A stretch of DNA of 64,000 nt from Ypsolopha sequella (Eukaryota > Arthropoda > Insecta > Lepidoptera > Ypsolophidae): contig OW203992.1 of the NCBI GenBank assembly GCA_934047225.1, positions 13,939,501 to 14,003,500 of the forward strand. The letters are read 5' to 3'. Positions 20,950 through 33,740 of the stretch are shown in pieces. The first letter of the stretch is position 1. Each line of letters opens with the position of its first letter. The notes beneath the pieces are model-generated. The model saw only the letters and a program-made list of their open reading frames with translations, had not been told where the DNA came from and did no database searches. The position numbers and the translations under genes are program-made.

Positions 20950-23900
20950 TATATTATATGGGGTTTACAATTTACATTAGTAGTTGCAATAGTAAGCTTA
21001 TTTATTTTGCAGGAACCTGTACCGGATGTTTATTTGTAATCAATATGAACGAATAACTCTCACTACGGAGACTATGCTTTTATAACGTTTTTGATTAAAC
21101 TACAACACTTTTTTAACGTAAAAGGAGGCACATGTCGAGCTTTCGATGTCCTGATGATGAAGAATCCTTATGTCACTGAAAGCTCTGCCTCCTTGCACAA
21201 TTTAAAAGGTGAGTCCAATCCGTCACTAAAATATTTATTTTTCATTAATACAGTGCTTTGGTTTATAACGTGACATTGGCGGAATTAAATGTGTTAGTCA
21301 CAGACATTATCAGAAGTCAAAAACAAGAAAAAAAAATGTCTCCAGTCTAATTTTGAAAAAATTTCGAATTGTAAAAATTCATCAGATGTAGTGTTTATTA
21401 ACAAAGAGCATCTGATGGATTATGTTCAAAGATGTTAAAGTAATTTATATGCTTCTTACAAAACACAGTAAACTCGATCAAACAAATACACAACAGCTTA
21501 CATTAAAAGTAGAGTAGGTAGAGAGAGATCTATTAACAAAATTTACGATCACAGCCGCTGCAGCGCTTGTCGGTTGACTCATCCATCTCGACCGATCTAC
21601 TGAAACTAAAGCTGAATGCTACAGAATCTAAGCCTGAAGCGGCTGGAACGCTGTATTGCTTGCCATTGAAAATACTGCAAATTATTAATCTTAAAACTAA
21701 AAATGCAGAATTGACTATTGGAATGACTATTTTGTATAAATTAAATTTTTACCAATATGAAAATGCAGAATTAAACTGGGATTCTGGGACAAAGTTGCCT
21801 TATAACTTACAAAAGTATTCTCAAATTATCTTTACCGTGAAATATATAAACTATTATTATATCCTTACCATGAAATTTTAAAATAGAAATGGACATACAA
21901 GGAAAAGGTCGTAGAAGGAAATGGATGTTACAAGGAATTCGGACGATGGACATTCGGGGAAGAGGACGTAACCGACCGAAACCTAAATTTTTCACACAGA
22001 ATTAATATCTAGTAGAAGTATTATATTAGCGACGTGCTTCAAAACTACTACTTCTACTGAACTTCTGAAATTACACGATTAGTGAATTTTAATAAAAAAT
22101 CACTACTTCATAAAACAATTAAATAGGTGTCAACATTTCGTGAGATTGAGAGGTAAACCTTTTTTTCCTGATTTTGGATTTTGTTTGTTAGGATATTTGT
22201 GTATATCACAATTAGTATCTGTCAAAAATGATTCCTAGGACTTCAACTGCTGCAAGTGTTGCAACAACCCCGTGACGTGTGTGTGTACGTGGACGTGGAC
22301 CAACTGCTCCAGTTGCCGACAATTTACGAGCGACTCCGAACACGGCTAATACATTTGTTAATAGACACATTAGTCGTTAAATGCGCCGGCGCTGCTCTTA
22401 ATTGCCGGCATATTGTCGCTTCTACAGCTACAGCTTGTTTGAATTCTTCTTCGACAATGGATTTCAAATGTTTCGTGTCGCTACGATTAGTTTCTGCGAG
22501 TGCGTATAAATTGTAATAGATTTTGCTTGTTGCATTTTATATTCAACACGCTGGATCTCGTATGAGAAATAAATATTTGTCAGTATTAAATAAAATAAAA
22601 AGAGATAATCTTGCAATGGAATTTACAAACAATTACACATTTACATACAAATGTGATGATGACAAAGCCAAGGTGAGCGAATCATCAAACGGTGAATCCG
22701 TGTCTTTATACTCGTATGCCTTGCCTTATATCAACAAACAATGGGAGAATTTTGAGTAAGCGACACACACAGCGGTGCTGATTAATTTACTTTCTACATA
22801 CATTCCATATTTGTTTACAGCGAGAGCGAAGTCGAGTGAAAAGTAAACGTGCAAATAAGACAAAAACAAAGGTTGTTCTGTGCAATTAGCATAATGGCAA
22901 CGTATGATGTGTATTGTTTTAGCGCGGGGTGACGTGCGCGGGCATTGTGCGCGCTCTAACGAGCATCAAGTGGCGCGTGCGCAGCCGGGCCCCGCGCAGC
23001 ACCAGCCTTTGTCTCAGAGAGCACCCGCGCTGTGAATGTCACTACACATCACCTCCGCACTCAATGCTAATGGCCTGACATGAGCCCCCTTTACAGCTAA
23101 CGATATAAAGGCAAATGAAAACCATTCAGGGTAGATTATAGCTGGATCCCTTTCATGAACCGGACAATAGTAGAACAGATAGAAGACGAATAGCCAATTA
23201 CAATCGCGAGACGTCGTCGCTCTGTCTGCTTGAAGCGGTCCGGTAGGATGCACTCGATTGAGACTGAGATAACAATGTTGCAATGAGTGGATCCCATTAA
23301 TTGTTTGTGTAACAAAAGCTGGACTCGAACGTATAAGAGTGGCGGAGACATTGAGGAGCATCGGGCGCGAAGACCACCGGCGTAGGCGGCGCTTTGCCGT
23401 GCGGTGGAGCATGAGCGGCGCGCCTCACTGGCTACAGACCGACAACAGCAGCTAGATACAACTTACGAACCTAGATCACGTCTGACGTTCATCTTTATGG
23501 GTTTATGGGGACTTTTTTTATGGCTTTTATGTCTAGGTAGAACTATCGATTTCCTTTGCACAAATTTTGACATCCATATCAAAATGTTCGTCGGACAATC
23601 GACTGTTGAAGAGAGCGCCCGTAGCAGCTACAGTCGCATTGTCGAAGGGCCATTCATTGCAATGCTATTGAATGCCAATCGATACTCCACTGAAGATCTC
23701 TCGTTCACGCATACTTTAACAAACAACAAACAGTGTCCGATCGCGCATCGCACCTCGCTCGCTCAACCGGCACATCATTTTTCAGCTACCCTCGCTATAA
23801 CGCACCCTAATGCTAACTAACTAGAGTTCAAATTTCAGAAATCTTTGGACGGAATGAAGGCGGCATATCATAACACAAACTAATGTTATTCTTACTTAAT

Positions 23901-26049
23901 CTTTTGTACAAGTTCAAGTTTAAATATAAGGTCTTTTATTGAAATGTTTTGCTCTGCGCTCGTAATTCGATAAAAGAGAATTCAACTTTGAATACGATTC
24001 ACAATACCCGCTACCTTTTTGAAGATCAAATCGAGAAATTCCAACAAAATGCTTTTATTTGCTTTAATCTTATTTCTTTTGCATAGGTGTTTCACAATCT
24101 TAACTTTTGTAGTTGCTAATATTTTTGTTTGCCTTTGCAAGTAGAGCGCTGTAAAGTTGCTTAGCTACTTTACCACTTATTTCGCTTATTTTAAACAAAT
24201 TCCTACACTAAATGCGTTATTGTTTCTGGTTATTTAAATTGCTGCCCAAATCCCAAAACGTCGGAAAACACAATCGAGCTGCTATCTTACGCTTCGTTCT
24301 CGTATCCAATATAAAACGTGATGAACAGCAGCTCACACCGTCACTCATTCAGAAACAGCGAGTTACCTCATTCTCTCGGTCCTTCATCATACGTCTCTTT
24401 CTAATATAAGATAGTAATGAAGGAGTGGGTATAAAGCTCTTGAAGACTGTTTTTGAATCGAAACCTCCATTCGAGCCCTCTGATCACGTCTGAAACGCAG
24501 TCTCATCGCAAGCTACTGCTATTTGCCAGCAATATCACAAAATTACACCTAATAACACTTCGAATCGAAAACGATTTGGACGGGCTTGAATCTTCGTTGT
24601 TTGTTGATGAGATCCGTTTTCCAATTGCGGTAGGAAGACGGAATGGTTGATTAAAGTTTTGTTTCGACCATTATCAACGTTTTGTAATGATTTCCCGTTT
24701 CGTAAATGGGGCAAGCAATTAAAATAATAGAACGGAAACAGCCGTTTTAAAAAACAGAACTTAATTAGGCTCGTCACATGTTTACATTTTAATAAACGAT
24801 GTAACAGAGTCATTAAACATCGCTTAACCCGTCGCGCGGCATATTGGGCCCTCACGCTCCCGCCACTTGTTTCCGTACCTCCCGACACGAGACGGCACGA
24901 GGGTCTCTCAGACCTCATCGCACTATATCATCGCATCGGTCACGCGCGCCTCGCTCCATTTTTTCCCTTTACAAAATAGTACTACGTCAAAGAAGGGTTG
25001 GATTTTAATTACGATAGTTTTCTATTATTTTCCCCGCTGTCTTATTTTCGGAGCAAGGGTCGTGAGATGCAATAAATCCTGCTTTTTATGAGGTCACGGT
25101 TAACCCTATTGATAACGTTTATCGCACATCTGGTTGAAATGGGATGGCGATTCCTGTTTATCAGAAATTATGGGGTTCATTATTATATTGTTTCTTAACC
25201 TAACCGCAAATTAACTTGCATCATTTTCATGACCTTGTCACAGGTCGTAATCTGGTTTCTCAATGACAAGCATTTGTAACGGTTTTCCCATGAACGTCAG
25301 CTCACCTCGCCAATACTCACCATTTAGATGACAAATTAATTCGACGTGTACTTTGCGTGGAATCCCTGTTCTGCAGACAGACATCGACACACGTGATCGT
25401 GTCACACCGATGGACCCCTCGGTCCCGAACGCACCAAACGTCAAATTGTTTAGTTGAACACCCGCTTTACATTTTCACCCGATTGCCTTCGAGAAGCGTC
25501 AATTCGGATATAATTTTATTGATCACCTCGTTCACCCGCCTCTCGATGCAAAAAAGTGATCTCTACACAAAGGGTTAATTGTTGCTATTAATTCAACCAT
25601 TTCTCTTTTAGGGTTTTTGACATTGCTATTGTTAGATCTTTTATTAATTCGCATGGTTGTTAAAATAAAAGGAAGTTTCTAGAATCGTTAGCTACTTTTG
25701 ATCTGGTTTATAATTTTTAAAAAATACAAAAAACTTACGTACAATGCATACGTCACTACAGAGTTAAACGTGTGCATAAAAAATCGGCATATTAAAAAGT
25801 AACCGCATTTGCATATCAGATCCATTTACAAAGTGCCAAGTGTTGTAGTAAGCCGAGGCGGGGTGGGCGGGCGCGACAAGTGTTCAACTTTTGCTGATAA
25901 GGATTTACACTAGCGCGATTTCAAACAATTCAAATAATTTTGATTAATTAATTTTTATATTCTTTCTACTAACAAATTTTTTTTTTGAATTCTTGATAAA
26001 TTAAGTTAGTTGAGTATTCGGGGACGTAACCCTAAAGCTACATCATAAA
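20950..26049. other. Largely unassigned DNA without recognised mobile elements
   Basis: About 5 kb where I find no transposon ends or dispersed repeats. Small frames exist (for example 21567-21881, 22256-22516, 23404-23820, 24535-24918), but none shows a known motif. Splice-like signals occur, such as TTATTTTGCAG at 21002-21012 and AAAAGGTGAGT at about 21206-21216, but no open frame joins them. A GC-rich patch lies at 22920-23000. The stretch could be intron or intergenic DNA. Confidence 0.4.
21889..22005 (+). CDS. Possible 38-residue basic RG-rich small ORF
   Basis: The frame from ATG at 21889 to TAA at 22005 encodes a very basic peptide with an internal near-repeat, MDIQGKGR and MDIRGRGR, followed by NRPKPKFFTQN. 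RG-rich basic tails are common in RNA-binding proteins, but this is a short frame with no supporting homology. An upstream in-frame stop excludes a simple extension. It may be chance. Confidence 0.15.
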   Translation: MDIQGKGRRRKWMLQGIRTMDIRGRGRNRPKPKFFTQN

Positions 26050-26516
26050 TCGGCGTTTTTAGTATTTGTTGTTTAAATACAACATATGGTAGATAATATA
26101 CCGAAATTACTAATTCCTAACTACTTGGTCTTTGAGATAGACCCCGTAACAAAAAAGGTCTAAAAGTGACAACTTTGATAGCCTTTGATAGCTTCCCTTC
26201 TTTAATTTCGAAGATGAAAAAAAAAATAAAAAATACATTTACACTCTACTTAAAGAATTCTAGACAATGACAACCAAAATTTTGAGGCATAAAAAAAAAC
26301 TTTTTTTTTGCCCCGTTTTCAAGGTAGGCGCCCCTGAACATTTTTTTTATTTTGTTTTTAATTTAATATTCGGTTTTGGGTAAAAATTTTACACAACATA
26401 TCAAAATTTCAGGTCTCTATCTCATTCCGTCTAAGAGCTAGAGACCCGTGACATACGGACAGACAGACGGACAGCGGAGGGCTCCGTTTTGCCCTTTGGG
26501 TACGGAACCCTAAAAA
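26050..26516 (+). repeat. GGGTTCCGTA-type dispersed repeat, copy C (5'-truncated)
   Basis: It shares AGACCCCGTAACAAAAA, GGTCTAAAAGTGACAACTTT and the end GACAGACAGACGGACAG then GGGTACGGAACCCTAAAAA with the copy at 46670-47119. The left end is approximate. No coding content. Confidence 0.65.
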
Positions 26517-26572
26517 TGTGAATTCACTTCTAATAAAATTATACAGATATTATATAATATATAATATTATTA

Positions 26573-26844
26573 TACAACGTGTAACAGAAAGGTGTAACCA
26601 TATTTGAAGATCCTTTTCAGTCAATGGTATAGAACAACTTTTACTATTGTAAAAACCCTGTATCTCAAAAAAAATATTTACTGTTTCATAGAAAAATGCA
26701 ATGCCGCTCGGCCGAAATGTATGGAAGGGCAGATTTTTTTTTTGAGATTTCAAGTTTGTCTCCATAGTAAAAGTTGTTCTATACCATTGACTAAATATTA
26801 TTAAGCTCTTCAAATATGGTTACACCTTTCTGTTACATCTTGTA
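26573..26844. mobile_element. TA-flanked foldback MITE, copy 1 (272 bp)
   Basis: The ends are inverted repeats (TACAACGTGTAACAGAAAGG and, inverted, TACAAGATGTAACAGAAAGG) that continue inward through AACCATATTTGAAGA and TCAATGGTATAGAACAAC. Flanking TA dinucleotides fit a Tc1/mariner-type target. A second copy lies at 33475-33740. Overlapping small frames on both strands are mirror images caused by the inverted arms. Confidence 0.8.
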
Positions 26845-27589
26845 TACTATTATAATATACCGTAGATATTATATCTACTTTTAAAAATTATAATGTTATA
26901 CCGTTGGTGTAAGCTTTAAAATATACACTAGTACACAAACTTTTGATAACTTGATATGTTGCTAGATATCTAATACGATTTTATTACTCGTAAATCATTG
27001 GATATTCACTCGTTCCATACAAACATTGCTCGATGGATCGAAAGGATTGCGCTATGAATAATTATAATTCGTTACTAGCGAAAATGGGTTCGTGTGCTTA
27101 AGCGATTAAAAATATTTGAATACGGCTTTATCCGGGTAGGTGTGGAGTGGGAGCGCGATACGCAAATACAGATGTTCAAGCTTGGGCTTAGGGAGCCGGG
27201 CAGACGGTAGTGCTTGCATCGATCGCTAGCTGCTGCCGTTGTACACAACACGTGAAATCAAAATACCGCGAATAGATGTCAAAGTTCTAAAATGTCTTCC
27301 TAAATGTGTTACTTGAATATTACTTACCTGTCTTTATAAATGCACCTACAAGTGTCAATGTCATTTAGTAACGTTGAAAAAAAAATATTTTTTCCTGTTT
27401 CCTTCTGTTCTCGAAGCCCTCGTATTTATTTATAATAAAGTTATCAAATATAATAAATCAGTAAATCTCTATAATTCTATTAATAGAGAAAACTCGTCGT
27501 GTGACTCTTGTCGTCCTCGTCAACTTCCTAGCTACATACAGGGTGTAAATTTTAAGATATTATTTATTATATTAAATATTATTTATTAT
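26845..27589. other. Unassigned AT-rich DNA
   Basis: No gene or repeat boundary recognised. The frame at 27374-27631 has no motif. Confidence 0.35.
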
Positions 27590-28086
27590 ACTTCTTTTTT
27601 TAAATTTCTCATTTGTGCTCAATTTTTTTAATCGCTATAGTTTGTTGGTTATAATTGTAATGTTTTTCATATTTTTCGGTTTACCAGTTTCGGAGATAAG
27701 GAGGGGGAGGACATACATATTTTCGGGGTTTTTTAAAGATTTCTCGAAACCAGTGCCAGTAAATACAGTTAAAGTATATATTTTTACAATCAACTTTTTA
27801 ATAGCTACAATTTGATACCCATATTGTGTTTTTAGGATAATATTTTTTATTTTTCTCAAAAGTGAGTTCATATTTTTTTTACATATGTGGTATATGTGAT
27901 ATGTGGGCAAATTAATGCTATTTTTGTAAATTTCATGTCTTTATCTTTAACGGTGCTAAAGTTATGAGGCTGTGACATACAGACGGACGGACAACGGAGT
28001 CTCACCATAACCATAGTCTCACTACTTTATATTCTCGGCCATAAGGTTCCTTTTGTACCTTTTAGGTACTACGGAACCCTAAAAAC
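27590..28086 (+). repeat. GGGTTCCGTA-type dispersed repeat, copy D
   Basis: It contains the internal module CCAGTTTCGGAGATAAGG with a GGGGGAGG run, then GGCTGTGACATACAGACGG, AAGGTTCCTTTTGTACC and the end ACTACGGAACCCTAAAAAC. The same order is seen inverted at 63263-64000. The left end is approximate. Confidence 0.65.
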
Positions 28087-28709
28087 AAATCAACACAAGT
28101 TATAAAATTGTATATAGGTATAAAGGGAAGCTTTATAACTTTAATAAGTCATGTCCCGATCAGTTTATCACTCAAACCTACTAATGGTTAGATAAGACAA
28201 GGACATGTAGACGCTACCGGCGCCGTTGTCTCACAGATTGATGTCCTCGGCTGTCGGTGATCGATCACACGCCACGTGCTCACTAACAGAACATTTTCAC
28301 ACAAAAAAGCGATTTTTTGTTGTAAAAAAGCGAAAAAATTCAACAAAAGCTCGCCCGTCGTGATAAAAATGCGTATACAGTAGATAAACAAATATTTAAG
28401 CGGGGGCGTATCGAAGCATGAAACTGACGAACAAAGGTATTAAGTAAGGATTAGGATAGGTTAACGTTATTTGATTACTTAAACACATAGGGGTATATGG
28501 GAACATTAGACGGATCCTCTTTCTTTGTACAAAGGAAGGATCCTTTGAGTTAAGAGGATTTAAAATGGTGAAGGATATGCAAACATACTTGTCTCGAATT
28601 TACGTTTTGATACAACTATTTTCGTGGTTGTGTATTCTTATTATAATGAGCTGTAACAGATTACAGCTCTTTTGAATAAGGTTTGTGTTGGTATAATATA
28701 CTTTTTCCG
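28087..28709. other. Unassigned DNA with two short perfect hairpins
   Basis: No gene. GGATCCTCTTTCTTTGTAC and its near-complement (about 28513-28544) form a palindrome ending in GGATCC. GAGCTGTAA/TTACAGCTC (about 28648-28669) is a 9-bp hairpin. Neither has a clear role. Confidence 0.35.
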
Positions 28710-29005
28710 CGTTAAGGCAAGGGTATCGGTCGGTCTTGCTCCAATGCTTTCAATTTACACTTGTCTATCCTGCTCAGTGGAAACGGGCTGCTCAGAAATC
28801 TCGCGATTTTAAAGTGTATTTATTTATTATTTTTGAATTAGAAGGTTTACATCTCATTTTGTACGACGTTTATTTTGGTAAAATTTTTATTGTTTAAAAC
28901 CTAATATAACTCAAGTGAAATGATATTTAGATCATAGTTTAGGCCTGTCTTTGCTATTTTATTGGATCCAGAAAAATGCAAGTAATCGCGTATCGAACGG
29001 CATAA
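28710..29005. repeat. Dispersed repeat, inverted partner of 55275-55565
   Basis: Matching segments in opposite order include GGTCTTGCTCCAATGCTT, CAGAAATCTCGCGATTT, CATCTCATTTTGTACGA and TTAGATCATAGTTTAG. The two copies are diverged and non-coding. Confidence 0.55.
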
Positions 29006-29939
29006 TGAGTGAAATACGACATAATTTTTGTATCACAATTTCTTGGTCGAACATTATTTTGAAAAGGAACAAAATTGGGAGAAACACCCCTTGAAAAAAA
29101 CTTTACTATCGTACTTGAAAATTAAAATTAAGATAATAAAATGTCCTTAAATGTATCCCAAAACAAAAAAAAAAAACAGTGGAGAAATGTAATTATATTT
29201 TCGTAGCAAGGTAATCTAGAATAGGCTACAGCGCTCCGAAGTCCTCACCGCTACCAGAGAATATAAAGTATTACTACGTACCGCTACGCCGAACGCCTCG
29301 CGCCTGCGCGGTGCTACGCGCGTCCCGCCTACGAGCGCTGCGATCGATATCACTACGAGAAATTGCTAGAAAAGTAGAAACAGAAACAATCGTCAATACC
29401 TTGAGCATTGATCTCTAGTTTAAGCAAGAAAGAGGAAGAAGAGCGAGAATTCGCTGGCCTGGCCACGCAAAGGTCGCAGGCGGTTAAAAGGCGACGCGAA
29501 GGAGTCGACAAATTATGATAAAAATATACTAATCACGTGTTAAGACTAACTTAAAAATAAAGTAAAGTTTTGTATAATAAGATTTTTTTTGTGTGAAGGA
29601 GTTATTTCAACGCATATCACATCTCGGAACGAAATTAGTTTACAGAATTATATTTTTTTTATAAGGTATATAAAATAACTTACAACCGGTGAATGAAACC
29701 TAGTCCCTGCTTACAACCCTTAATGAAAATATAATTAATTTCATATATTTTGCAATAATTTTCTGGTGGCTATATAATAGTTTAGGCAACAAATATAAAC
29801 ATAAGCAATCCGTGTTTGTTGCCCCCTTGCTATTGTACTGTAGTTCAATACGATGATCATATTTTGTCTTATGTACACATTATTGAACCGATATTGTATT
29901 TTTAGGTACCTATATCTATCTATATTATGCTAATACATG
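29006..29939. other. Unassigned DNA with a CpG-rich patch
   Basis: At about 29275-29350 the sequence is GC- and CpG-rich (CGCCTCGCGCCTGCGCGGTG) in otherwise AT-rich DNA. No start codon or promoter element can be assigned. No gene recognised. Confidence 0.35.
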
Positions 29940-30515
29940 AATGATATGAAAAAGGGCAATGTAAAAAGTACAGGGAATAGAAGAGCTCGTATGACTTATG
30001 GATGCTGGATGTGGAAGAGGCGAAAGAGTTTATTTTATTTTTATTTATAACCTTTTTGCACATTTACACAAATAACAAAGACATACAAAAGAAACAATTA
30101 AAAATGGTGTACAAAGGCGGCACTTAAAGTTCATAGCAATATCTTTTAGGCAACCTCCGGAAGCAAACAGAATTATGAAACAAAAAACATAAGGAAGGTG
30201 CAAATATTAATTCGGAAATAATGAAGAGATCAAGATATATAAAATATATACCTCAATAGACTTATCTAAGAGATAAACTTACATATAACATACATGAGCG
30301 TAATATTTAAAATAAATGAATACCTTTAAAATATGTACATAAAACATACATATATAACATAAATAAACGTACAAAAATTAGAATAGGTACTGGATATTTG
30401 AGTTCTAAGACGGGTACTCTGTGGAGAAAAATTGTTAAAATTTTGACAAGATGTGTGTCAGGATCGTAGCAGGTAGAAATCTCTGCCTACCCCTCTGGGA
30501 GACAGGCGTGAATAT
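29940..30515 (+). repeat. LINE-type 3' end interrupted by another repeat
   Basis: The segments 29980-30027 and 30448-30515 are the two halves of one repeat, seen uninterrupted and inverted at 57575-57745. The left half ends with GAGGCGAAAG. The right half begins with TGTGTGTCAGGATCG and continues to CTCTGCCTACCCCTCT. The block between (30028-30447) is a separate insertion. Confidence 0.65.
30028..30447 (-). repeat. LINE-like 3' end inserted in the 29940-30515 repeat
   Basis: It shares TTGCACATTTACACAAAT- and GTACAAAGGCGGCA-like segments and CTTTTAGGCAACCTCCGG with the longer copy at 60190-60640. The T-rich left end (TTTATTTTATTTTTATTT) would be the tail on the minus strand. Boundaries are approximate. 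Confidence 0.5.
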
Positions 30516-30525
30516 ATGATGTATG

Positions 30526-30654
30526 CAATGGCGTGCACAGAACTTTTTGCTGGAAAAGCAAGCAATTGGTCAAGAATAACAACAAAAAAAATATGAAAAA
30601 ATTTAGATGACCAATTGCTTGCTTTTCCAGCAAAAAGTTCTGTGCACGCCACTA
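30526..30654. mobile_element. 129-bp hAT-type MITE with perfect 43-bp arms
   Basis: Positions 30529-30571 and 30609-30651 are perfect reverse complements over 43 bases, separated by a 37-base loop. The ends read CAATGGCGTGCACAG and, inverted, TAGTGGCGTGCACAG, close to known hAT termini. GATGTATG flanks both sides (30518-30525 and 30655-30662), an 8-bp target duplication. No coding content is possible. Confidence 0.85.
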
Positions 30655-30662
30655 GATGTATG

Positions 30663-33259
30663 TGACATAATGGATCTATTAACCTTTCATAAGTTCACGT
30701 GGCTGTTTATTAATTAAAAGGCAGTATTTATATGTTTAACATTAATTGTCAGTTATCCTTGACAAATCGACTTTGAATTTATGACATTTTTGGTAAACTT
30801 TCTCGCATTGCCAATTGCATTTTTCAAAAAATTCAAGTACTGGTCTAAAATGTATTGTAGGTACAATATTGTACTACTGTTTTTAATGTTTAAATTATAT
30901 TTTTTGTGAATGGTACTAAAAGTCCTAGTCCTAGCCTCGAATACTTGCTTCCCCCCCCTCCCCTTTGTTACGCCAATGGTTTCTCGTATCCTATCATTCC
31001 GACGGTTGATTAAAAAAAACTGGACGACGCTCATAAACGGCAACCCTTTGAAAGCCATCGCTGTTCTTCAGCGAGCACATTAAACAGCGGATTAACTTGT
31101 AGTCACACGTCACACAGGACAATAAAAAACGGAATATTCGGCTAAATCTGTAAAATATGGAGCGATAAGGCACCGGCATTAATCATTAGACGCGCGTGAA
31201 ATCAAATTACTGTTTACCAGTCGCCGGCGAGGCGAAAGGGTTGCGAGTCCTACCAACCCTCGAACAATGTGTCTGTTTCTCTTTCTAGCATACGAGAAAA
31301 TATGCGAGATTGACAGAGAGAACAAGTACAATGGTCATGTACCTATTCAATTCACCGCAAATCAAGAATTGTGCAAATCGAAAATGCAAACAAATCTACT
31401 CATGAAATTGGTTTTGTGTAGGCGATAAAATATAGTTATATCTGGTAATGAAAATGTTACAGACTTTATTTATCCCTTTTGAATAGTAAAAGTTTAGGGA
31501 GCGTGAGAATTATCTTTAGTTAGAATATTTTGTAATAGCGTGAGAACTTTCTTTAGTTGGAATATATTGTAATCATCTAAGTAAGTACATGAATTTGACT
31601 GCAGTTGAATGAATATTTTTAAGAAACTACCGCGCAATGGGCCGTTTATTGTTTCCTTATAAAAACGAATTTTTGCTTCGTGCTCCAAAGCTTCATTCCA
31701 GAATAAAATTTCTAATCTTTAGTTAGATTGACGGTGTAATAACTGCGCTACCGGTTGTTCACAATAGTTTAAATAAAATTCAGAAAACGATGCGTTCGTG
31801 CACGTCAAACTTTTAATCCCGGGATTGACTTTTGTCCGTCCCGTGCTTTTAATTAGGGCGAGTGGTCCGTCGTGGAGGCGGCATCGGTACTACAATAGGT
31901 CTGGAGCTGGTGATTGACACAAATTACCTCTAATCGAGGGCTCCGCACACACGGCGGAGAGATCTATAAATTCGACCCTATTGTTGCGTCCGGAATGACG
32001 GAATGACGCCTTCTGCGCAATTTGCAGCTTTTTCAATTACGAGTAGATTGCTGAACTGGATGTAGGTTAGTCATTTCGTGATTCCACAATTAATTTTTAT
32101 TAATATTTTTACTCCATTTTGCTCCAAAGGGTCCTTCCAACATAGTTCAAATTTGAAGGTTACGATTGTTGGCACTTGATGGAATTTACTACACATTATG
32201 TTTAAAAAACGCTTGTACTTATCCATATATAATTCAATTAAGTTATATCCCGTTAGCTTTTTCCTTAACCTCTCGTTTGCCTAGTCAGGGATCTGATCGA
32301 GAGATACAATTGATTCAGTTGATATATTTTTTATGCAGGCATGCCAGAAGTTAGAAAAGGCTGAACGTGTTTGTGTAAATCGAAAAGAGCATTGTGCTCG
32401 ATTTAAAATTAAATTTAATTGTATTTTAATCCGAGCGATAAACGTCAATCAAGTTTTACTCCCGGACACTGCGATACGTGTATCAGCAACGTCGCACCCC
32501 CAACGACATTTAAAGGGATTTCGAGCAAAGGGGTGAAATTAAAATGTCAAAATAGTAGCCGAGTTCGAGGTATTTGTCTCCAGCTTTGTCAGCGAACATT
32601 GTGCCTTTTCATTCTCAAAAGCTTACACGAAAAACGATACCGTTTAAGCTCTTTATTCATTTCAAAGTTCATGCTTTGAAACTTCAATAGGTCTGTTTGG
32701 AAAACATTTTTAAGACGGTTACGTGTAGGTAGTTTCCGCCTCTTTCAATCAAAAATAAAGCAAACAAATCATAAAAGAGTTTATGTTTTTATACTTAGCT
32801 ATTTATAACATGTGTGATATTTTTTAATAATTCTCGAGTGCGTTTTTCTCGATGCTAAATAATAGAAAGCATTCCTTAGATTCTCTTTTAGCATTGTGTT
32901 CTCTGCATTTATTTGTTTGGGCGTTGAAAGGGCCGGAGTGGGCGCTGCGAGGGTTCGAAGGGCAGCACAAATAAATAATTACACGCATTCTGCAGATACT
33001 TGCCCCCGAGCGATGCGTGGTGGGGCGCTGTTAGGGCTCGCTTTCAGCCCGAGGGTGGGACAACGGCTACTGAAGCTAGTTTATTGTCAGGTAAAACAAA
33101 TGACCTGGAATTTTAGATCGTCTGAGAGACTCGATCTGGATTTTTATATTTATTCATTCGTTTACAAGGTTCTTACTTAGTTTTGGAGTATCTGAAGATT
33201 CAGTTTTAAATGTTATTGGTTCATAAACAATTGTATATGTCGTCGCCTCGTCGGCATAT
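30663..33259. other. Unassigned DNA
   Basis: No gene, RNA or repeat is recognised across 2.6 kb. Frames of 60-101 codons (such as 30753-31058, 32419-32679 and 32896-33180) lack motifs. Confidence 0.4.
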
Positions 33260-33474
33260 CGTAGAATTGAGCATATCATGATGTGCCTTTGCAGATCATA
33301 TTTCTGTTAAAACTAGGAGGGTCGCCCCGCTCTGCTCCGCTTCGCTCGGCTCCCCAAATTTATTTACATGTAAACCTAACACGCTCCGCTCGTCATCACA
33401 CCTATTTTTGGCCTTTAGTGAAAGATTTTAGATTTCATACTTCACGATCTGCCTAGCTCTACGGTCTGCTCATA
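33260..33474. repeat. Dispersed repeat, CTCCGCTC-rich family, copy 2
   Basis: It has GGAGGGTCGCCCCGCTC, CGCTTCGCTCGGCTCCCC and ACATGTAAACCTAACACGC in the same order as 5315-5540. The next MITE abuts its right end. Confidence 0.6.
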
Positions 33475-33740
33475 TACAACGTGTAACAGAAAGGCGTAAC
33501 CATATTTAAAGAGCTTATTCAGTCAATGTTATAGATCAACTTTTTCTATGGAACCAACAGTGAAATCTCAAAAAAAAATCTGTTCTTTCATACATTTCGG
33601 CCGAGTGGCATTGCATTTTTCTATGAAACAGTAAATTGTTTTTTTCGATATACAGGGTCTGTTCCATAGTAAAAGTTGTTCAATACCATTGACTGAAGAA
33701 GCTCTTCAAATATGGTTGCACCTTTCTGTTACACGTTGTA
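33475..33740. mobile_element. TA-flanked foldback MITE, copy 2 (266 bp)
   Basis: It is the second copy of the 26573-26844 element, with ends TACAACGTGTAACAGAAAGG and inverted counterpart, and a shared CATTTCGGCCGAGTGGCATT core. Flanking TA dinucleotides are present on both sides. Confidence 0.8.

Noticed and set aside
21002..21216. An exon between an acceptor at 21012 and a donor at about 21210
   Set aside because: All three frames contain stops between these sites.
23014..23820. Frames of 132 and 138 codons on opposite strands near 23.0-23.8 kb
   Set aside because: Neither has a known motif or convincing start context; their GC content reflects a local patch rather than codon structure.
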